DNA from: Desmonostoc muscorum FACHB-395
Lineage (GTDB): Bacteria > Cyanobacteriota > Cyanobacteriia > Cyanobacteriales > Nostocaceae
Assembly: GCF_014698035.1 (NCBI RefSeq)
Contig: NZ_JACJSF010000083.1
Span: 1 to 34,953 of the forward strand
Length of the DNA: 34,953 nt
Reading direction: 5' to 3'
Shown here piece after piece: positions 32,578 through 34,953 of the stretch (position 1 is the first letter of the stretch; each line of letters starts with the position of its first letter). The position numbers and the translations under genes are program-made. The notes under the pieces were generated by a model. It searched no databases. It saw only the letters and a program-made list of their open reading frames with translations, and was not told where the DNA came from.

Positions 32578-32994
32578 GTGAATAACATAGTGCGGTTAGT
32601 TTTGACAGCAATATTGCTGATGCTAGTTACAGCCTGTGGCAGTATTGGATTGCTACCGACTAGCGAGTTAGTGCAAAAAGCGATCGCACTTGGGCTAGAG
32701 CAAACTCAACAAAAACTTAGCCAACAGTTGGATCTAGATTTTCAAGGATTTGAAATCAAGCGGCTATCAATTACCCAAGAACAACCCCTAACGATTGAAA
32801 ATTTACCAGCTTTCCACGTTCGGGGAACCTACGACTTGATTCTCAAGCTACCAAAACGGCGCTTGACGCAACCAAAACAACCCTTTGATGTTTACTTGCA
32901 AATTCAGCAAGAAGGTAAAACTTGGCGATCGCTAATTCCAGAAAAGGGTAGTAAAAATACTCAATCAATTTGGCGTAGTTATCTCATCCAATAG
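32578..32994 (+). CDS. Predicted lipoprotein of unknown function
   Basis: 138 residues. The N terminus (MNNIVRLVLTAILLMLVTAC) is a lipoprotein signal with a lipobox-like V-T-A-C and lipidation Cys at position 20. The mature part (SELVQKAIALGLEQTQQKLS, FEIKRLSITQEQPLTIENLP, FHVRGTYDLILKLPKRRL) seems to be an alpha-helix followed by a beta-sheet, and ends in EKGSKNTQSIWRSYLIQ. I do not recognise a named family. The start is GTG 32578; AGATTAGGC upstream is only a weak ribosome-binding site. A decayed copy of the 3' end of this gene lies about 260 bp downstream. It is probably monocistronic. Confidence 0.8.
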   Translation: MNNIVRLVLTAILLMLVTACGSIGLLPTSELVQKAIALGLEQTQQKLSQQLDLDFQGFEIKRLSITQEQPLTIENLPAFHVRGTYDLILKLPKRRLTQPKQPFDVYLQIQQEGKTWRSLIPEKGSKNTQSIWRSYLIQ

Positions 32995-33211
32995 AGACGG
33001 GGTAAAGGTTTGAATTGTCTCACTCTTTTCCCAAACTACAGGTTAAATTTTGTGTATCCTGTACCGTCGTCTTCTGCAAGAATTATAAAATCGAAGGATT
33101 CAACTAAGGCTTGAATCTTGTTGAATCATCTACTTGAAACTCTACAAAGCAGTATTGCATTATTTCTCTCTTCTTTGTTTCTAAGTAGTGGTTCATTTTA
33201 TTTATTGTATA

Positions 33212-33354
33212 TGTGCAACTCGAAAAACCATCACAATCATCTCCGTTGCGACTTTCCAAGAAAAAGGTAGCAAAGAGACTCAACCTAATTAGGGTAGCTA
33301 TATCACTCAAAAACTAGTGTGTGCAAATAGAAAAACCATCACAAGCATTTCCGT
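33212..33354 (+). repeat. 35-bp direct repeat pair, 108 bp apart
   Basis: Copies at 33212-33246 and 33320-33354 both start TGTGCAA and contain GAAAAACCATCACAA and TCCGT, with four differences in 35 bases. They flank the decayed lipoprotein-gene fragment. Spacing between equivalent bases is 108, a multiple of three. Confidence 0.75.
33257..33319 (+). pseudogene. Decayed copy of the lipoprotein gene 3' end
   Basis: Read from 33257 the frame gives QEKGSKETQPN, stop (TAG 33290), GSYITQKL. The intact gene ends PEKGSKNTQSIWRSYLIQ. The match EKGSK-TQ then (W to stop)-SY-Q is continuous without a gap, and the DNA agrees at most positions. Sequence just upstream (about 33243-33256) also shows weak similarity to the preceding part of the intact gene. 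It is a partial duplication that has lost its function. It lies in the 417-bp gap 32995-33411, together with the direct repeats; nothing else was identified there. Confidence 0.6.
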
Positions 33355-33411
33355 ATAACTGCTGGGATATCGTCATGATCGAGATGATGGTTTCATCGGA
33401 GACAGGGCAAG

Positions 33412-34185
33412 ATGTATATTAACTTTTTCATTAGTTCCATCGCTGGAATTGTGGTTGTGGTACTAGCGGCTTTTGGCTTACTGCAATGGTTGCACATCCC
33501 TGCTGGTAACTTTCTTGATTGGGTGATTGGTGGTGCAAGTTTTTGGTGGCTGTTGGTAATTGTTACCGTCCCGTGGAATGTGCATTTTCAAGCCAAAGAA
33601 GTATTAGCAGAAGCAGCACAATCAACTGAAAAAGGAATTCCAGTCGATGAGAAACAAGTGAAGTATGTCACATCGTTGGCAAAGCGATCGCTCTGGGTTG
33701 CCATTGCTTTACACTTATTTTCAGCCGTTGGTCTTTATACCCTTGCTGCCACTGGTATTAGTACGGTGGGATATATAAGTTCTGGTGCAGCTTTGTTATT
33801 AACGATTCTGCGTCCCGCGATTCGCGCTTATGAGTATTTATATGCGCGGTTAGCAATGATTCGCCAAGAATGGAAGTATCCACGCGAAGATATTTTTGAA
33901 TTGCGCGATCGCTTCTCGATATTGGAGCAAAAAATCCAGTCGTTGGAAGATCAACTCAACCCAGAACAACCCTATTCCTTACCCGCAACCCAACAACGCT
34001 TTGCCGAAGAGACTCGCAGAGATTTAGCCCGAATTGCAGCTAATTTTGAAGAATTACGGGCGACAAATCAAACTGAACATGAGCGTTTGGCAAGAGAAGC
34101 ACGAACTGCGATCGCGCAACTTTCCACCGACGGGCAATTTCTCGATCATGTCCGCGAAATTATTCGATTTTTTAAGACTGCTTAA
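33412..34185 (+). CDS. Membrane protein with C-terminal coiled coil, unknown function
   Basis: 257 residues, not assigned to a family that I know. Four likely transmembrane helices are visible: INFFISSIAGIVVVVLAAFG (3-22), VIGGASFWWLLVIVTVPW (38-55), LWVAIALHLFSAVGLYTLAA (about 93-112) and GYISSGAALLLTILRP (about 119-134). The rest is a charged, helical cytoplasmic tail with heptads: RFSILEQKIQSLEDQLNPEQ and later TRRDLARIAANFEELRATNQ. It may be a membrane-anchored scaffold or sensor that oligomerises through the tail, but that is inference. ATG 33412 follows GGAGACAGGGCAAG. A long AT-rich hairpin lies downstream at 34210. Confidence 0.8.
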   Translation: MYINFFISSIAGIVVVVLAAFGLLQWLHIPAGNFLDWVIGGASFWWLLVIVTVPWNVHFQAKEVLAEAAQSTEKGIPVDEKQVKYVTSLAKRSLWVAIALHLFSAVGLYTLAATGISTVGYISSGAALLLTILRPAIRAYEYLYARLAMIRQEWKYPREDIFELRDRFSILEQKIQSLEDQLNPEQPYSLPATQQRFAEETRRDLARIAANFEELRATNQTEHERLAREARTAIAQLSTDGQFLDHVREIIRFFKTA

Positions 34186-34209
34186 TTATTACTCTCATAG
34201 CTAACCAAA

Positions 34210-34260
34210 TTTTAAATTTTGGAGCGTGCTATATAAATATTCATCATCCAAAATTTAAAA
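34210..34260 (+). terminator. AT-rich 14-bp inverted repeat after the coiled-coil membrane protein gene
   Basis: TTTTAAATTTTGGA (34210-34223) is perfectly complementary to TCCAAAATTTAAAA (34247-34260), with a 23-base loop. The position, about 25 bases after a stop codon, suits transcript termination or 3' end formation, but the loop is long and GC content is low. Confidence 0.4.
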
Positions 34261-34444
34261 AATTTCTTTATAGAGGGTTAATGAAGCTCTACAAACAGCA
34301 AGAGAAGTTTGACATAACAAAAATGTTACTTATTTAGTATATAAGAATACTATGGTTTTCCAGAGCAAGGAAGAAAACCAAATATGTTATAACTTTGTAC
34401 GGATGATGTTTGGTGAAGCTCACATAACTTCAGGAGTACTTAAG

Positions 34445-34723
34445 GTGAATCAGATACAACTGACTTTAACTATTGGTTATCTGTTAATGACATGTTATTT
34501 TTTAATCAATTGGTTAATATTTGCTCTACGTCATCCTGCTTCCACTCCAGAAGATAAGTTTTTATCGATTGTGATGTTTGTGGTAACAACTATCTTCTGG
34601 CCCTTAATGATTCCGATGTCTTGTTTAGAAATTGTTCAAAAAAAGCAAATAGACTTTAATAAAATAATTCCTGTTCTCTTAGCAATATTTATATTTAGTA
34701 TTTCCTATTATTTGACCGAATAA
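34445..34723 (+). CDS. Small membrane protein of unknown function
   Basis: 92 residues from GTG 34445, which has CAGGAG about nine bases upstream. The frame is open to ATG 34352 (31 residues longer), but that start has no ribosome-binding site and the extra part has no recognisable feature. Three membrane segments are seen: LTLTIGYLLMTCYFLINWLI, LSIVMFVVTTIFWPLMIPMS and IIPVLLAIFIFSISYYL. Short hydrophilic links include RHPASTPEDKF and EIVQKKQIDF. I cannot name the family; I have the impression of similar small cyanobacterial membrane proteins. A strong terminator follows at 34761. Confidence 0.7.
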   Translation: MNQIQLTLTIGYLLMTCYFLINWLIFALRHPASTPEDKFLSIVMFVVTTIFWPLMIPMSCLEIVQKKQIDFNKIIPVLLAIFIFSISYYLTE

Positions 34724-34760
34724 TTCATAATTTCTGATCACAAATTGCATAGATATAAAG

Positions 34761-34800
34761 AGAAGCCGGAGGATTGACTTGTGAACCTCCGGCTTCTTTA
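34761..34800 (+). terminator. Intrinsic terminator
   Basis: AGAAGCCGGAGG and CCTCCGGCTTCT form a perfect 12-bp stem with a 14-base loop, followed by TTA. It lies 37 bases after the stop of the small membrane protein gene. Confidence 0.8.
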
Positions 34801-34856
34801 TGCAACACATTACTTTAACTTCTTATACCAATTTAATGTGAAGTTGCATATATCTT

Positions 34857-34895
34857 GATCCCCCTAAATCCCCCTTAAAAAGGGGGACTTTGATA
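34857..34895. repeat. C-rich dispersed repeat with hairpin
   Basis: GATCCCCCTAAATCCCCCTT followed by AAAAAGGGGGACTTTGATAG; CCCCCTT (34870-34876) pairs with AAGGGGG (34880-34886). I recall very similar elements scattered in Nostoc genomes. The last bases of the window after it (34896-34953) show no gene. Confidence 0.6.
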
Positions 34896-34953
34896 GATGT
34901 TTTTCCGGTTCCCCCCTTATTAAGCAGGGCCGTTTCATTCCCTAAAAGGCTCT

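Noticed and set aside
33104..33310. Minus-strand frame of 68 codons
   Set aside because: It is antisense to the decayed lipoprotein fragment, with no ribosome-binding site and no coding character.

Overview
The window reads as chromosome of a filamentous, heterocyst-type cyanobacterium (Nostoc, Anabaena or a close relative). The evidence is the frequent HIP1 octamer GCGATCGC inside genes, tandem heptamer repeats between genes, several palindromic dispersed repeats of the kind I recall from Nostoc genomes, and cyanobacterial gene types: a ClpR/ClpP3 pair, an SLH-type OprB-like porin, an SDR protein with a CIA30 insert, and a TpsA/TpsB adhesin pair. No tRNA, rRNA, CRISPR array, IS element or phage gene was recognised.

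Layout. Positions 1-5353 (+) hold the end of a TpsB transporter, a TpsA filamentous-haemagglutinin-type exoprotein and a receiver-histidine kinase. Positions 5653-10218 (+) hold the CIA30/SDR protein, an LD-carboxypeptidase and a large FAD-dependent dehydrogenase. Three related G-rich/C-rich inverted-repeat elements lie between genes in the first 7.4 kb. Positions 10261-15684 (-) hold an ene-reductase, a very acidic small protein, an RlmL-like rRNA methyltransferase, a GalU-like nucleotidyltransferase and HemW. Positions 16090-18494 hold a membrane PIN/TRAM protein, a broken Rpn-type nuclease gene and a YaeR-like VOC protein.

Positions 18576-26202 form an envelope and phosphate region. On the minus strand are a YVTN-propeller/phosphoesterase fusion, an SLH porin, a small FN3-like secreted protein and a PEP-CTERM protein. 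Divergent from them is a phytase-like esterase gene preceded by a clear Pho-box-like array with an 11-bp repeat. The likely job is release of phosphate from organic esters outside the inner membrane and its uptake; this is inferred from gene families and the Pho box.

Positions 26203-29910 are accessory: a remnant of a PIN-like toxin gene, a Shedu-like (DUF4263) nuclease that may act in phage defence, and two translationally coupled tandem VWA-domain paralogues. Positions 30149-31548 carry clpR and clpP3, followed by a DnaJ-like protein, a lipoprotein with a decayed partial copy downstream, and two uncharacterised membrane proteins.

The most interesting items are the Pho-box phosphoesterase/phytase locus, the three G-quadruplex-capable hairpin elements, a 31-bp dispersed repeat translated in two secreted-protein genes in opposite orientations, the Shedu-like gene beside a toxin remnant, and a small protein with no basic residue. 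I did not find a system that I can call undescribed with confidence.
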